The translations under genes were made by a program, and so were the position numbers. From NCBI GenBank assembly GCA_016709385.1, contig JADJMW010000023.1:1-64000 (forward strand): a stretch of DNA of 64,000 nt, read 5' to 3'. Every line of letters starts with the position of its first letter. Within the stretch, counting starts at the first letter, position 1. Below the pieces are notes generated by a model. It did no database searches. It was not told the origin of the DNA and worked only from the letters and a program-made list of their open reading frames with translations. The DNA is from Candidatus Rubrivivax defluviihabitans. GTDB taxonomy: Bacteria; Pseudomonadota; Gammaproteobacteria; Burkholderiales; Burkholderiaceae_C. Below, in pieces: positions 54,035 to 63,654 of the stretch.

Positions 54035-56473
54035 ATGAAAGCGCGCCTGTTTCGAAGTCCGTCGTTGCTGTTCCTCTTGGCGGGTCTCAGCGGCCCGACG
54101 ACTGCCACAGGGCCGTATGACACCACCATTCCCCCGCTGCCGACCTTTGACCAACTGCCGCTGTACGGTCCCATGGCCTTCGGGACCGGCGCATCCGCCG
54201 GTACGCTGACCTGGATAGGTTCTCGCCCGGTCAAGGACCAGCCGCTGGTCGATCTGGGTGCCAAGGAAAGGCAGTGCTGGGCCTGGGAACTGGTCAAGCA
54301 CAGCTGGAACCCGGGCGCTGGCGAATGGGACGAGCGTCCCCTGGGGCTTCCAGGCATGGTCATCGGGCAGGCCCCGGTGGCGACCGGCATCCTGACGGTG
54401 TCCGACCTGGGCTGTCAAACACCCAACAGCAGCGAACGGCTGCGCATTGCCCTGTTCCCCACACAAGGGCCGTCGCTGCTGCTCGAGACGACCGAAAAGA
54501 TCGGCGCGATGCCATGGAGGTTCGTGAGCCTGAACGACAACACGGCGGCCGTCGTGACTCGGGTCAAGGCCACCCGGCACGTCCTGGTCTACGTCGTTCG
54601 CCATCACGGCAATCGCCTGACGCTGGATCGTATGCCCGAGTTGCCTGTCGCTTACAACGGCGACTTTGCCGTCGCCGTTGCCAACGCGAGCGACGGTCTT
54701 CGATTGATGATCCTGGGTGGCTCCCACGGCCGCTATCGCGGCTGCATGGAATGCCGCAACGAGACGCACTTTCTCGATCTTCGAACCGCGACCTGGAGCG
54801 CCGGCCCGCCCATGCTCGAAGCGCGTTCCGAACACGACGCAACAGGGCTGCCGGATGGCAGCGTGCTGGTGACGGGTGGTTGGACCAAGAAGGCGGATTG
54901 GGGTAAGGGACCTTCGGCGACTGCAGAACGCTGGAACCCCGCGACCAACCGCTTCGAGGCTGTCGCGCCGATGCCGACGGGCACCGCCTTGCACCGCGGC
55001 TTCTGGTTGCCCGGCCAGGAGGGCAAGTCCCTGCTCATCACCCAGGGCATGAGCAATACCGCCCAGGCCTACGACCTTGCGACGCAGACGTGGCGCACCG
55101 TGGGCTCATGGGGTGAGGGAGAGCAGGCAGGTGCCTGGCCCATGCCTTTCACGTTCGATGGCCACACCTATGCCTGGAGACTGAACAGGGCCCAGTGCCA
55201 TGACTCGAACAAGGATTGCATGGAGCACAAGTACTACTCCCTGACCCTGCTGCGGCCGCTTGCGGGAACCGCTTCGTCCAACGTGCCGTCGTCCGAATTT
55301 CTGATCACCTATCGCGGTGGCACGGCCTTCGTGCCGGCGGCCACTTTGGGCAAGGATGAGCGCCCGGCCCTGATCATCGGTGGCATCACGCACGCCGGGA
55401 TGAACGATTACATCGTGACGGCTGCAGTGGAGGGGGTGGGCCGCGACGGAAGGATGTGGGCCTTCCCCTCCTTGAACAACGCTCGCAGTAATGCCCGTGC
55501 TTTCCGCTTCGGTGATGGCGTCCTGGTCATCGGCGGTTGGGCTGCACGGTCATACAACGACCCGGAACCGGCCGCGAGGAAGCTTCCCATGGAGTGGCTT
55601 GCATCTTCGGCCCTGGACGGCAAGGCGAGCTGGATCGAAGTTGTCGGCCCCGGGCCTTCCGCCGACAGCGCGCTGGCCCAACTGCAAAACGGCAGCCTGC
55701 TCGAGGTCGGCCCCGCCGGCGAAATGACACAGTGGAAACGCGTGCCAGGTGCGGGTAACGCTGGCCAGCGAAGCACGCTGACTCTGGAACGTCGCGCCTG
55801 GCCCAAGCTCAACCGTGCCCGCCGTGCGACCGAATCGAGCCCCATCGCCGTGCGCGAACTCGCCGATGGCCGCATCATCGTCGCGGGCGGCGAGGTGCAG
55901 GTCCACAAGATTGCGTTGATGAGCGGTGACTCGCAGCGTGCCGACGCTGCCGACGAGTACGTTGGCATTGGCCCCTACCTGCCATCGCGGCGGCACGAAA
56001 TCTACGATCCCGCGACCAGGCTCTGGAAGAACTCGGCGCCGGCCAGGGCTTCGGGCGGACCGGTGGTCGTCCTCGATGACGGCCGGGTGATGAAGGTCGG
56101 CACCCTGGCGGACGAGAGCAAGACGGTCGAAATCTACGGCAAGACCGATCGCCGCGTGCTCGAGATCTCCAATGCCGAAGGCACCGCGTGGACTGAGTTG
56201 CCCACCGGTCTTGGCGCCGGCTCGCGCATGCGCCTCAATGACCAGTACAAAGCCTTCACCATCGACCGCGAGCTGTTCGTCGGCGGCTTTCTGGCGGATC
56301 CCGACACCCGCAACCCGCCGCACGGTGTCGAGTGGTTCAACACTGCAAGCAATCGTTGGGAGGTGTTGTGGGAATCCCTTGCCGGGACCCGTTGGACAGC
56401 TCACCTGGGGCGGATCCTCGTGCCCAAGCTCGCGAACGGCAAGACGGTGGTGCTGCCGGTGGAGGGGTTCTGA
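54035..56473 (+). CDS. Secreted Kelch-repeat beta-propeller protein
   Basis: ATG 54035 opens a signal peptide (MKARLFRSPSLLFLLAGLSG). The 812-residue protein holds several Kelch blades: LRLMILGGSHGRYRGC, HDATGLPDGSVLVTGGWTKK followed by AERWNPATNRFEAVAPM, AYDLATQTWRTVGSW, RFGDGVLVIGGWAAR, VRELADGRIIVAGGEVQV, and YDPATRLWKNSAP with VVLDDGRVMKVG. Gly-Gly pairs and W-x-x-x-x P-M patterns mark each blade. Cysteines in CRGCMEC-type spacing (YRGCMECRNE) may form a disulfide. Its substrate or partner is unknown. Its stop overlaps the start of the next secreted protein by one base, so they are likely coexpressed. Confidence 0.8.
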   Translation: MKARLFRSPSLLFLLAGLSGPTTATGPYDTTIPPLPTFDQLPLYGPMAFGTGASAGTLTWIGSRPVKDQPLVDLGAKERQCWAWELVKHSWNPGAGEWDERPLGLPGMVIGQAPVATGILTVSDLGCQTPNSSERLRIALFPTQGPSLLLETTEKIGAMPWRFVSLNDNTAAVVTRVKATRHVLVYVVRHHGNRLTLDRMPELPVAYNGDFAVAVANASDGLRLMILGGSHGRYRGCMECRNETHFLDLRTATWSAGPPMLEARSEHDATGLPDGSVLVTGGWTKKADWGKGPSATAERWNPATNRFEAVAPMPTGTALHRGFWLPGQEGKSLLITQGMSNTAQAYDLATQTWRTVGSWGEGEQAGAWPMPFTFDGHTYAWRLNRAQCHDSNKDCMEHKYYSLTLLRPLAGTASSNVPSSEFLITYRGGTAFVPAATLGKDERPALIIGGITHAGMNDYIVTAAVEGVGRDGRMWAFPSLNNARSNARAFRFGDGVLVIGGWAARSYNDPEPAARKLPMEWLASSALDGKASWIEVVGPGPSADSALAQLQNGSLLEVGPAGEMTQWKRVPGAGNAGQRSTLTLERRAWPKLNRARRATESSPIAVRELADGRIIVAGGEVQVHKIALMSGDSQRADAADEYVGIGPYLPSRRHEIYDPATRLWKNSAPARASGGPVVVLDDGRVMKVGTLADESKTVEIYGKTDRRVLEISNAEGTAWTELPTGLGAGSRMRLNDQYKAFTIDRELFVGGFLADPDTRNPPHGVEWFNTASNRWEVLWESLAGTRWTAHLGRILVPKLANGKTVVLPVEGF

Positions 56474-57282
56474 TGCGACCCGCCAGAAGGTTGCTGAGCG
56501 TAACGGTGCTGTCTTGCGCCGTCCTGCTCGCTCAGGCAGGCTCTGCCGCGGCCGCAGTCGAGGCCGGCCGCGATTCCCATGCCCAAGACATGCCGAATGG
56601 CGTGCGATTCGTGGTCGGCAAGGACCAATGGCAACCCGGAAGGCACTACAAGAGCAGTGCGGATTGGCTGGCGCTGAATTGCACACCGTCCGCCTGCAGT
56701 CTCGAGCCAGCCCGTCTGACTGTCAAAGCCGAGTCATGGCAGGGCCATTACGACGACAAACCCACCCGTGGGCAGAGGCTCAACTTCCGCAAGCTCAGGC
56801 CTGGGCCCGGCGGCGTCATTGCCTGGTTTCAACTCGACGCCAAGCACCCGTGGCTGAGGCCGGGCGCGGTGACCACGTACGCCTCCAAAGCGGGACGCAC
56901 CAAACGCCCGGCAAGCGAAGGCACGCTCGAGGTCGCGATCGACTTGCCGGATGGCAAACCGGTCACGCTGGTTCCCCTCTACGACCGCGAGAACCAAGTC
57001 TTCCTGTTGCAATTGCGCGAGCCCAAGCGTCGGCAAATGCTGGGCCAGTTGGCGCACTGCTCCAGGGAGGTCGCCAACGATTTCTTCCTGTGGGCAGGGG
57101 ACCTGGACGGGGACGGACGCCCTGACTACCTGATTTCATTCGTCGACGATGACGGTCAGGTTGTCTTGTACCTCGGAGGCGCAGCAGACCAGGGCGAGTA
57201 CGAGATCGCTGGCATCGCCGGCGTCTACGACTCGCCGCCAAGTGGGGGCGAGTGCGATGGAACAGGGTGGCTCGAGCGTTGA
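56473..57282 (+). CDS. Secreted protein with calcium-binding-type DxDGDxxxD loop
   Basis: ATG 56473 overlaps the Kelch stop (TGATG). A signal peptide (LLSVTVLSCAVLLAQAGSAA) precedes a 250-residue domain ending in FLWAGDLDGDGRPDYLISFV and DDDGQVVLYLGGAADQGEY, an FG-GAP/EF-hand-like loop. Earlier are NGVRFVVGKDQWQPGRHYKS, LNCTPSACSLEPARLTVK and LEVAIDLPDGKPVTLVPLYD. Four cysteines could form disulfides. No named family is recognised. There are 269 residues. The coupling to the Kelch gene suggests a joint periplasmic or extracellular role. Confidence 0.7.
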   Translation: MRPARRLLSVTVLSCAVLLAQAGSAAAAVEAGRDSHAQDMPNGVRFVVGKDQWQPGRHYKSSADWLALNCTPSACSLEPARLTVKAESWQGHYDDKPTRGQRLNFRKLRPGPGGVIAWFQLDAKHPWLRPGAVTTYASKAGRTKRPASEGTLEVAIDLPDGKPVTLVPLYDRENQVFLLQLREPKRRQMLGQLAHCSREVANDFFLWAGDLDGDGRPDYLISFVDDDGQVVLYLGGAADQGEYEIAGIAGVYDSPPSGGECDGTGWLER

Positions 57283-57807
57283 AAGGTAAAGTGAGTCCAA
57301 CGCCACCAGGGGCGATCGGAACCGGCGTCTCACGGCTTGACGCGACCAGGCTGAAGCAGAGACGGGGTGCTGGGCGTCGCTGCGGGGCCAGGGTCGCCCT
57401 GAGCAAGGGTTCTTCGCCAGGGGGTCGGCAACAGCGTGTCGCGTGTCGGTGGCCGTAGGCACCACCTGCCAGACGCCGGGCGCGGCGGGCAGCGTCCGCA
57501 GCGGCGTCTGACGCGATCCGGGTCTTCAGAAGGCCGCGGGACGGCGCGGTACCTTCCCGATGTTCCAGGCATGCGATCTGCGAAGCTTGAGGCGCCTCGT
57601 CGCGGCGACTCGAGCGGCGGCACTGGTCGAATTCCATGACTGGTTCGGAGGGCGGTGGTCGGCGGCCTCGCGTCGGCTCCGGCCGACCGCATCGGCGAAT
57701 CGAGCGGCGGCGGGTCTCTGGCAGGTCGCCGATCGTCACCCGGCGCAGTTCAACACTCCCCGATGACCACAGCCGGGACACCAGGTACCGCGCCGCCGCC
57801 ATGCCGA
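57283..57807. other. Gap of 525 bases without a convincing gene
   Basis: Frames are open on both strands but none carries a recognisable motif or ribosome site. The gap separates the convergent ends of the Kelch pair and the minus-strand membrane protein. It may contain a broken gene, but I see no basis for naming one. Confidence 0.4.
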
Positions 57808-58950
57808 TCAAAACTCCACGAGCTCCACTCGCAACCCGCGCGCCACGAGCATCGCGCGGGCGCGTTCGGCGTCGGCGCGGTGCTTGAAGGGCCAGCCGAC
57901 GACGCGCCAGTCGTCGCCCGCCGGCAGCATCTCCACGCGCACGCCATCGTGGCCTTGCTCGCGCAGCAGTTCGCCCAGCGCGGCCCGCATCTGCCCGGAC
58001 TCGGCGCGCGTGCGCAGCGGCCGTGTCGAAACTGCCCAGGCGGTGGCCGCAGGCGCCGCCGCGTCCGACGCCGCTGGCCCGGCGGGTGCCGTAGTCGTCA
58101 TCGTTGCCGCTGCTGCGGTTCGTGGCGCGGCGGGTGCCTCGGTCCGGGCCGGCAGCGACTGCCGCGCCAGCCGCGCGGCTGCGCGCGTGGCCACGTCGAT
58201 TGGTGGCACCGGCGGCGGCAGTTGGATACGGCCCAGCCTCGGCTCGGCATCGGGTGGCACCGGGGCGCTGGCAGCCGATGCGGGCGGCGCCGGCGCAGCC
58301 GCCTGCAGGGTCGGCGATGGCAAAAAGGACGCCGGCGCCCGCGGCGCGCCCGCCAACGCCAGCAACGCCAGTACGGCGGCCAAACCGGCGCCGAATGCGG
58401 CAACGCGCGGCCGACTCCACAAACGGCGACCCAGCACCGGCGCGGCGGGATCGGGACCCAACAACAGCCGCCTGCGCGCGCCACTGGCTTGGACGGCCGC
58501 CGTCATTGCATACAGCAGCATCACATCTTCGCCGAAGGCCAGCCGCGCGTCGTCCACCGTCACCTGTCGAATTGGCCCGCCCACTGGCACGGTCGCCGCC
58601 CGCCGGGCATGTCGCGCCCCCCAGCGTGCCACGCGTCGTGGCGCCAGCGAGTTGATGAATTTTTCGCTGAAAACCGCCTTCAGCCCGCGGCTGCGGGGCA
58701 CGCCGGACACACCGTTGTCGGAGCCTGCCACCGCAACCGATGGCGACGCATCTGCCGCCGAAGATGCCGGTTGGCGAGCCGGTGCCAGCGCTGGGTGGTC
58801 GTCGGCAGCCGCCAGCGGTCGCGCATAGGGCAAGGCCACGAAGCCGAGCGACAACACTTGGTGCGTCGTGATGCGGCGGGCCAGCGGGTGGCGGTTGTGC
58901 CAGGCCACTACGCGGGCGACGAGCGGTTCCAGGCGCCATTCGTCGGTCAT
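57808..58950 (-). CDS. Membrane protein with SPOR-like C-terminal domain
   Basis: A 380-residue protein. Residues 1-195 are a cytoplasmic region opening EWRLEPLVARVVAWHNRHPL and containing GLKAVFSEKFINSLAPRRVA. One helix lies at about 200-220 (VAAFGAGLAAVLALLALAGA), followed by a long Ala/Pro linker (about 225-315). The last 65 residues (QMRAALGELLREQG, RVEMLPAGDDWRVVGWPFKH, RADAERARAMLVARGLRVEL) have the compact alpha/beta pattern of SPOR peptidoglycan-binding domains. The layout, cytoplasm-helix-linker-SPOR, is that of cell-envelope proteins. No close family is recognised. Confidence 0.65.
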   Translation of the reverse strand: MTDEWRLEPLVARVVAWHNRHPLARRITTHQVLSLGFVALPYARPLAAADDHPALAPARQPASSAADASPSVAVAGSDNGVSGVPRSRGLKAVFSEKFINSLAPRRVARWGARHARRAATVPVGGPIRQVTVDDARLAFGEDVMLLYAMTAAVQASGARRRLLLGPDPAAPVLGRRLWSRPRVAAFGAGLAAVLALLALAGAPRAPASFLPSPTLQAAAPAPPASAASAPVPPDAEPRLGRIQLPPPVPPIDVATRAAARLARQSLPARTEAPAAPRTAAAATMTTTAPAGPAASDAAAPAATAWAVSTRPLRTRAESGQMRAALGELLREQGHDGVRVEMLPAGDDWRVVGWPFKHRADAERARAMLVARGLRVELVEF

Positions 58951-59111
58951 CGCGCCAGATTGTCCGCAGGCGGCGCCGGCGGCGGGTGGGCAATTGGCGG
59001 CGGGCGGCGGCGCTATTCAGCGCATTCCGTTCGGGCGGCGCCTGCCCTGCCGGGTCACGCCCGCATCCGGCCCTGTTCCACCCGGGGCGAGAACCGGGCC
59101 GGGCCGCCGCG

Positions 59112-60419
59112 TCAGGCCGGCAGCACGGTGCCGCTGACGCTGCCGAGGCCGATGCGCACGGCCCCCGGCGCGGCGCAGAAAGCGCGCAGCGTGACGGTGT
59201 CGCCGTCTTCGAGGAAGGTGCGCGTCTCGCCGCCCGGCAGCGTCAGCGGCTGGCGGCCGCCGGCCGAGAGCTCCAGCAGCGAACCTCCCTGCGCCGGCAA
59301 CGGGCCCGACAGCGTGCCGGTGCCGAGCAGGTCGCCGGTGGCCAGGTTGCAGCCGTTGCTGGTGTGGTGCGCCACCAGCTGCGCCGGCGTCCAGTAGGCA
59401 TCCAGCGCATTCGAGTGCGACAGCCGTTGCGCCGGCAGGCCGAGTTCGCGCATGCGCGCCGTCTGCAGCCACACCTCGAGCCTGATGTCCAGCGCGCCGG
59501 CTTCGCGGTTGAACTCGGAGTCGAGGTAGGGCAGCGGCTGCGGGTCGCCGGCCGGCCGCGTGAACGGCCGGCGGAATGGCGCCAGCGCCTCGAAGGAGAC
59601 GATCCAGGGCGAGACCATGGTCGAGAAGTTCTTCGCCAGGAAGGGGCCCAGCGGCTGGTATTCCCAGCCCTGCAGGTCGCGCGCCGACCAGTCGTTGAGC
59701 AGCGTCACGCCGAACAGGCGTTCCTCGGCCTGCGCCATGGGCACGGGCGTGCCGAGTTCGTTGCCCACGCCCACCCACAGGCCCAGTTCCAGCTCGTAGT
59801 CCAGCCGCTGGCTGGGGCCGAAGTGCGGTGTGTCGCCGCTGCTGCGCGTCTGCCCGCGCGGCCGCGTCACCGGCCCGCCCAGCGTGACGGACGAAGCGCG
59901 CCCGTGGTAGCCGATGGGCACCCATTTGTAATTGGGCAGCAGCGGGTGGTCGGGCCGCATCAGCTTGCCCACGGTGAGCGCGTGGTGGATGCCGGTATAG
60001 AAGTCGGTGTAGTCGCCCACGCGGCAGGGGAGGGCCATCGCGGCCTGCGCCTGCGGCAGCAGGCACAGTTCCAGGAAGGGCGCGGTATCGCTGCCTTCGG
60101 CCAGCGCCGCCGAGAGCGCCGCGCGCAATGCTTTCCACGCTGGCCGGCCGAGCGCCATGAAGGCGGCCAGCTCGCCTGCCGCCAGTGGCGCCAGCAGTTC
60201 GGGCACGCCGTCGGGCCAGGGCGAGAGCTGCAGCGCCAGTTGCAGGTCGAGCACCTGGTCGCCGATGGCCACGCCGCAGCGCAGCGGCTCGTCGGCACCG
60301 GCAAGGCGGAAGCGGCCCAGCGGCAGGTTCTGCACCGGAAAGTCGCTGTCCGGCGCGTTGGCCGATTCGACCCAGCTGCGCAGGGCGGGGTCGTGCGTGG
60401 CGTCGATGAGGCGGTTCAT
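59112..60419 (-). CDS. fahA: Fumarylacetoacetase
   Basis: Full-length enzyme of 435 residues: ASFPVQNLPLGRF-type N-terminus (DSDFPVQNLPLGRFRLAG), DYTDFYTGIHHALTVGKLM with metal-binding Asp and catalytic His, PIGYHGRASSVTLGG, YELELGLWVGVGNELGTP with two metal Glu residues, LNDWSARDLQGWEYQPLGP with a metal Asp, and FAKNFSTMVSPWIV-type blocks. It splits fumarylacetoacetate into fumarate and acetoacetate, the last step of the homogentisate route. Start ATG 60419 overlaps the hmgA stop. No maleylacetoacetate isomerase gene lies in the window. Confidence 0.92.
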   Translation of the reverse strand: MNRLIDATHDPALRSWVESANAPDSDFPVQNLPLGRFRLAGADEPLRCGVAIGDQVLDLQLALQLSPWPDGVPELLAPLAAGELAAFMALGRPAWKALRAALSAALAEGSDTAPFLELCLLPQAQAAMALPCRVGDYTDFYTGIHHALTVGKLMRPDHPLLPNYKWVPIGYHGRASSVTLGGPVTRPRGQTRSSGDTPHFGPSQRLDYELELGLWVGVGNELGTPVPMAQAEERLFGVTLLNDWSARDLQGWEYQPLGPFLAKNFSTMVSPWIVSFEALAPFRRPFTRPAGDPQPLPYLDSEFNREAGALDIRLEVWLQTARMRELGLPAQRLSHSNALDAYWTPAQLVAHHTSNGCNLATGDLLGTGTLSGPLPAQGGSLLELSAGGRQPLTLPGGETRTFLEDGDTVTLRAFCAAPGAVRIGLGSVSGTVLPA

Positions 60420-61705
60420 GGCGTGGGCGTGAAGCGGTCGGCCAGGGCGGCCCAGCAGTCGGCGTAGCTGCGGTCCAGCGCGCCGCAATCCATGGCGAAA
60501 GCGGTGGGCCGCAGCCGCCAGCGCGTCTCGAACATGAAGGCCAGCGTGTCGGCCAGTTTCTGCGGCGCCAGCGTGGCGTGGGTGGCCTTCTCGAAGGCCT
60601 CGGCGTCGGGCCCGTGCGGCACCATGGCGTTGTGCAGGCTCATGCCGCCGGGGCGGAAGCCCGCCGGCTTGGCGTCGTACTGGCCGTGCACCAGGCCCAT
60701 GAATTCGCTCATCAGGTTGCGGTGGTACCAGGGCGGGCGGAAGGTATCTTCCATGACCAGCCAGCGCGGCGGGAAGATGACGAAGTCGCAATTCGCCGTG
60801 CCCGGCGTGTCGCTGGGGCTGGTGAGCACGGTGAAGATGCTGGGGTCGGGGTGGTCGAAGCTGATCGAACCCAGAGTCATGAAGCGCGCGGTGTCGTATT
60901 TGAAAGGTACCAGGTTGCCGTGCCAGGCCACCACGTTGAAGGGCGAGGCCGGAGCGCAGGTGCGCCACAGGCGGCCGCCGAACTTCTTCACGATCTCGGT
61001 CGGCTGCGCTTCGGCTTCGAACGCGGCCACGGGCGCAAGAAAGTCGCGCGCATTGGCCAGCCCGTTCGAGCCGATGGGGCCGAGCTCGGGCAGGCGGAAA
61101 GGCGCGCCGTAGTTCTCGCAGACATAGAGGCGCGAGGGCCCGTCCAGCGCCACGCGGAAGGCCAGGCCGCGCGGCAGCAGCGCGATCTCGCCCGGCGCCA
61201 CCTGCAGCACGCCGAGTTCGGTGGTGAGGGTGAGCCCGCCCTGCTGCGGCACCAGCAGCATCTCGCCGTCGGCGTTGACGAAGGCGCGCTGCATGCTGCG
61301 GTTGGCCAGCACCAGGTGCACGGCGATGCCGGTCTGCGCGTCGGCGTCGCCGTTGACGGCCACGGTGCGCAGGCCGTCGATGAAATCGGCGGCTTCGTCG
61401 GGCACCGGCAGCGGATGCCAGCGCAGCGGATCGGGCGGCACGCTCACGCCTTCGGCCGCACCGGTCTTCCAGAACTCATGCGACAGCGGCTCGTAGGCCC
61501 CGGCCTTCACGCTGGGCTGGCGGCGGTACATCCAGGTGCGGCGGTTCTCGGCGCGCGGCGCCGTGAAGGCGCTGCCCGACAGCAGCTCGGCATACAGCCC
61601 CAGCGGCGCGCGCTGCGGGCTGTTGCGGCCCACCGGCAGCGCGCCGGGCACCGCCTCGCTCTGGAACTGGTTGCCGAAGCCGGCGAGGTAGTGCAATTTA
61701 CTCAT
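60416..61705 (-). CDS. hmgA: Homogentisate 1,2-dioxygenase
   Basis: 429 residues from ATG 61705: LHYLAGFGNQFQSEAVPGAL (4-23), QRAPLGLYAELLSGSAFTAP, NRRTWMYRRQPS, and the iron site in WYHRNLMSEFMGLVHGQYDA (His and Glu) with GGMSLHNAMVPHGPDAEAF (second His). It opens the ring of homogentisate to maleylacetoacetate with oxygen. It overlaps fahA at its end and the DUF2783 gene at its start (8 bases), so translation is coupled. Confidence 0.93.
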   Translation of the reverse strand: MSKLHYLAGFGNQFQSEAVPGALPVGRNSPQRAPLGLYAELLSGSAFTAPRAENRRTWMYRRQPSVKAGAYEPLSHEFWKTGAAEGVSVPPDPLRWHPLPVPDEAADFIDGLRTVAVNGDADAQTGIAVHLVLANRSMQRAFVNADGEMLLVPQQGGLTLTTELGVLQVAPGEIALLPRGLAFRVALDGPSRLYVCENYGAPFRLPELGPIGSNGLANARDFLAPVAAFEAEAQPTEIVKKFGGRLWRTCAPASPFNVVAWHGNLVPFKYDTARFMTLGSISFDHPDPSIFTVLTSPSDTPGTANCDFVIFPPRWLVMEDTFRPPWYHRNLMSEFMGLVHGQYDAKPAGFRPGGMSLHNAMVPHGPDAEAFEKATHATLAPQKLADTLAFMFETRWRLRPTAFAMDCGALDRSYADCWAALADRFTPTP

Positions 61706-61952
61706 GCCGGGCCCCCGCGCTGCCGGCGACACCAGCCCGCGCCGCGGCGATGGCCTCGCGCAGCACGCGCAGATCGCCGATGTGGTTGGCCAGCAGCAGC
61801 ACCAGGCGCGCATTCATCAGCTCGCTCTGGGCGTCGCTCAGGCCGCGGTGGCCCTCGATGAGCATCTCGTAGAAGTCGTCGCCGGGGGTGTAGGCCTGAC
61901 GGTGGAGAACGCCGGGCGTGCCGAAATGGGGCTCGGTGACGAGGTGGGTCAT
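61698..61952 (-). CDS. DUF2783 small protein
   Basis: An 84-residue protein (THLVTEPHFGTPGVLHRQAY, PGDDFYEMLIEGHRGLSDAQ, SELMNARLVLLLANHIGDLR) that matches my memory of DUF2783, short proteins found between FAD monooxygenase and dioxygenase genes. The FY-x-x-L-I-x-A/G-H-x-G-L-S block is the core. Its start overlaps the monooxygenase stop (ATGA) and its stop overlaps hmgA. Function is unknown; a helper of the monooxygenase is possible. Confidence 0.75.
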   Translation of the reverse strand: MTHLVTEPHFGTPGVLHRQAYTPGDDFYEMLIEGHRGLSDAQSELMNARLVLLLANHIGDLRVLREAIAAARAGVAGSAGARHE

Positions 61953-63640
61953 GCCTGGGACTCCTGGCCGGTGGCGCGCGCCAACGCCGCGCGCACGGCC
62001 GCAGCGTCGAAACGCCGCCAGCGCGCGGCCACATGCTGGTCGGGGCGGATGAGGTAGGCGGTGCCGGGCCGGGCGTCGAAGCGTTTTGCCGCCAGGCACT
62101 CGGCGTCTTCCAGCCAGGTCAGGCCGGCCGGGCCCGGTTCGCCGGCCGGCATCACGACCAGCGCCCGTACCGGGACGGGGCCGTTCGCCAGCGCGTCGAT
62201 GGCGCCCTGGTACGCTGGATCGGGCGCGCCGAAGAGCATCAGCACGAAACCCTGTCCGGCGTGCGGCAGCAGCCAGCCGGGCTCGCCGCCGGCACGAACC
62301 GGCGCGTCGTCCAGCGGCGCGCCGGGCAGCATCCAGCCCTCGAAGGTCTCGCCATCGGGCGTATTCAACGGCGACTGCGTCAGCAGCGCCGGCACCGACA
62401 AGCGCCCGCTGTTGACCAGCGCTCGGCCCATCGGCAGTTCCTCGGCCAGCGACAGCACGGCGTCGCGCAGCAGCTTCGCGGCGCGGCTCTTGGGCGTCAT
62501 GAAGTCGGTGGCGCGCGTGCTGTTGAGCAGGTTCTCGTCGGCGGCGAAGCTGCGCTCGGCGTCATAGCTGTCCAGCAGCGACGCGGGCGCCTGGCCCGCG
62601 ACCACCAGCTGCAACTTCCACAGCAGGTTGTCGGTATCCTGCACGCCGGAATTGGCGCCGCGCGCGCCGAAGGGCGAGACCTGGTGCGCCGCGTCGCCGA
62701 CGAAGAGCAGCCGGCCGTGGCGGAAATTCGCCATGCGCCGGCACTGGAAGGTGTAGACGCTGACCCACTCCAGCTCGAAACCGATATGCGCGAAACCCTG
62801 GCTGTCGAGCAGCTGGCGGATGCGCGGCATGACGCGCTCGGGCTGCTTCTCGGCCTCAGGGTCGGCGTCCCAGCCGAGCTGGAAATCAAGGCGCCAGACG
62901 TTGTCGGCCTCGCGGTGCATGAGCGCACTCTGGCCGGGGTGGAACGGCGGGTCGAACCAGAAGCGGCGTTCGGTGCGGTCGGCGGGGAAAGGCTCGCCGT
63001 CGAGCACGACATCGGCGATGAGGAAGCGGTCCTGGAACACCTTGCCTTCGATGTCCAGGCCGAGCGCGCGCCGGATCGGGCTGCGTGCGCCGTCGGCCAC
63101 GATCAGCCAGTCGCACTCCAGCCTGTAGGGGCCGTCGGCGGTCTCGACCTCGACCGTGGCGAAGGCCTCGCCCGGCGTCACGCGCGCCACCTTGTGTTTC
63201 CAGCGCAGGTCGATGGCGGGCAGTTCGAGCGCACGCTCCACCAGGTACTGCTCCAGGTGGTATTGCTGCAGGTTCACCATGCCCGGCCGCCGGTGGCCGG
63301 CCTCGGGCAGCAGGTCGAAGGCGAAGACCTCCTGGTCGCCGTGGAAGGTGCGGCCCACGTTCCAGGTGATGCCCTTGTCGACGACACGCTGGCCCAGGCC
63401 CAGTCGGTCGAAGATTTCCAGCGTGCGCTTGGCGTAGCAGACGCCGCGCGAGCCCACGCTCACGGTGTCGTCTTCGTCGAGCAGCACCACGGGCAGGCCG
63501 CGCAGCGCGGCGTCGATGGCCGCACTCAGCCCCACCGGGCCGGCGCCCACCACGACCAGCGGCACGCGGCGCACGCCGGCCTGGCCGATCTCGGGCGCCC
63601 GCCGGGTGGCGTAGCGCGGCCAGCTGTAGGTCTTCAGCAT
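61949..63640 (-). CDS. FAD-dependent aromatic monooxygenase (MhpA/PheA-type)
   Basis: 563 residues from ATG 63640. FAD site VVVGAGPVGLSAAIDAALRG (about 29-48), CDWLIVADGARSPIRRALG (DG motif) and GRLLFVGDAAHQVSPFGARG (GD motif), then GANSGVQDTDNLLWKLQLVV, the pattern of class A flavin hydroxylases acting on phenols. A thioredoxin-like C-terminal tail is present (GQGFVLMLFGAPDPAYQGAI). The operon ends in homogentisate cleavage, so hydroxylation of a 3-hydroxyphenylacetate-like acid to homogentisate is plausible; this is an inference. It precedes the DUF2783 gene with a four-base overlap. Confidence 0.85.
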   Translation of the reverse strand: MLKTYSWPRYATRRAPEIGQAGVRRVPLVVVGAGPVGLSAAIDAALRGLPVVLLDEDDTVSVGSRGVCYAKRTLEIFDRLGLGQRVVDKGITWNVGRTFHGDQEVFAFDLLPEAGHRRPGMVNLQQYHLEQYLVERALELPAIDLRWKHKVARVTPGEAFATVEVETADGPYRLECDWLIVADGARSPIRRALGLDIEGKVFQDRFLIADVVLDGEPFPADRTERRFWFDPPFHPGQSALMHREADNVWRLDFQLGWDADPEAEKQPERVMPRIRQLLDSQGFAHIGFELEWVSVYTFQCRRMANFRHGRLLFVGDAAHQVSPFGARGANSGVQDTDNLLWKLQLVVAGQAPASLLDSYDAERSFAADENLLNSTRATDFMTPKSRAAKLLRDAVLSLAEELPMGRALVNSGRLSVPALLTQSPLNTPDGETFEGWMLPGAPLDDAPVRAGGEPGWLLPHAGQGFVLMLFGAPDPAYQGAIDALANGPVPVRALVVMPAGEPGPAGLTWLEDAECLAAKRFDARPGTAYLIRPDQHVAARWRRFDAAAVRAALARATGQESQA

Positions 63641-63654
63641 CGCCCGGCCCCGCT

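Noticed and set aside
58986..60467. 493-codon open frame on the plus strand
   Set aside because: Antisense to fahA, shadow composition, no start context.
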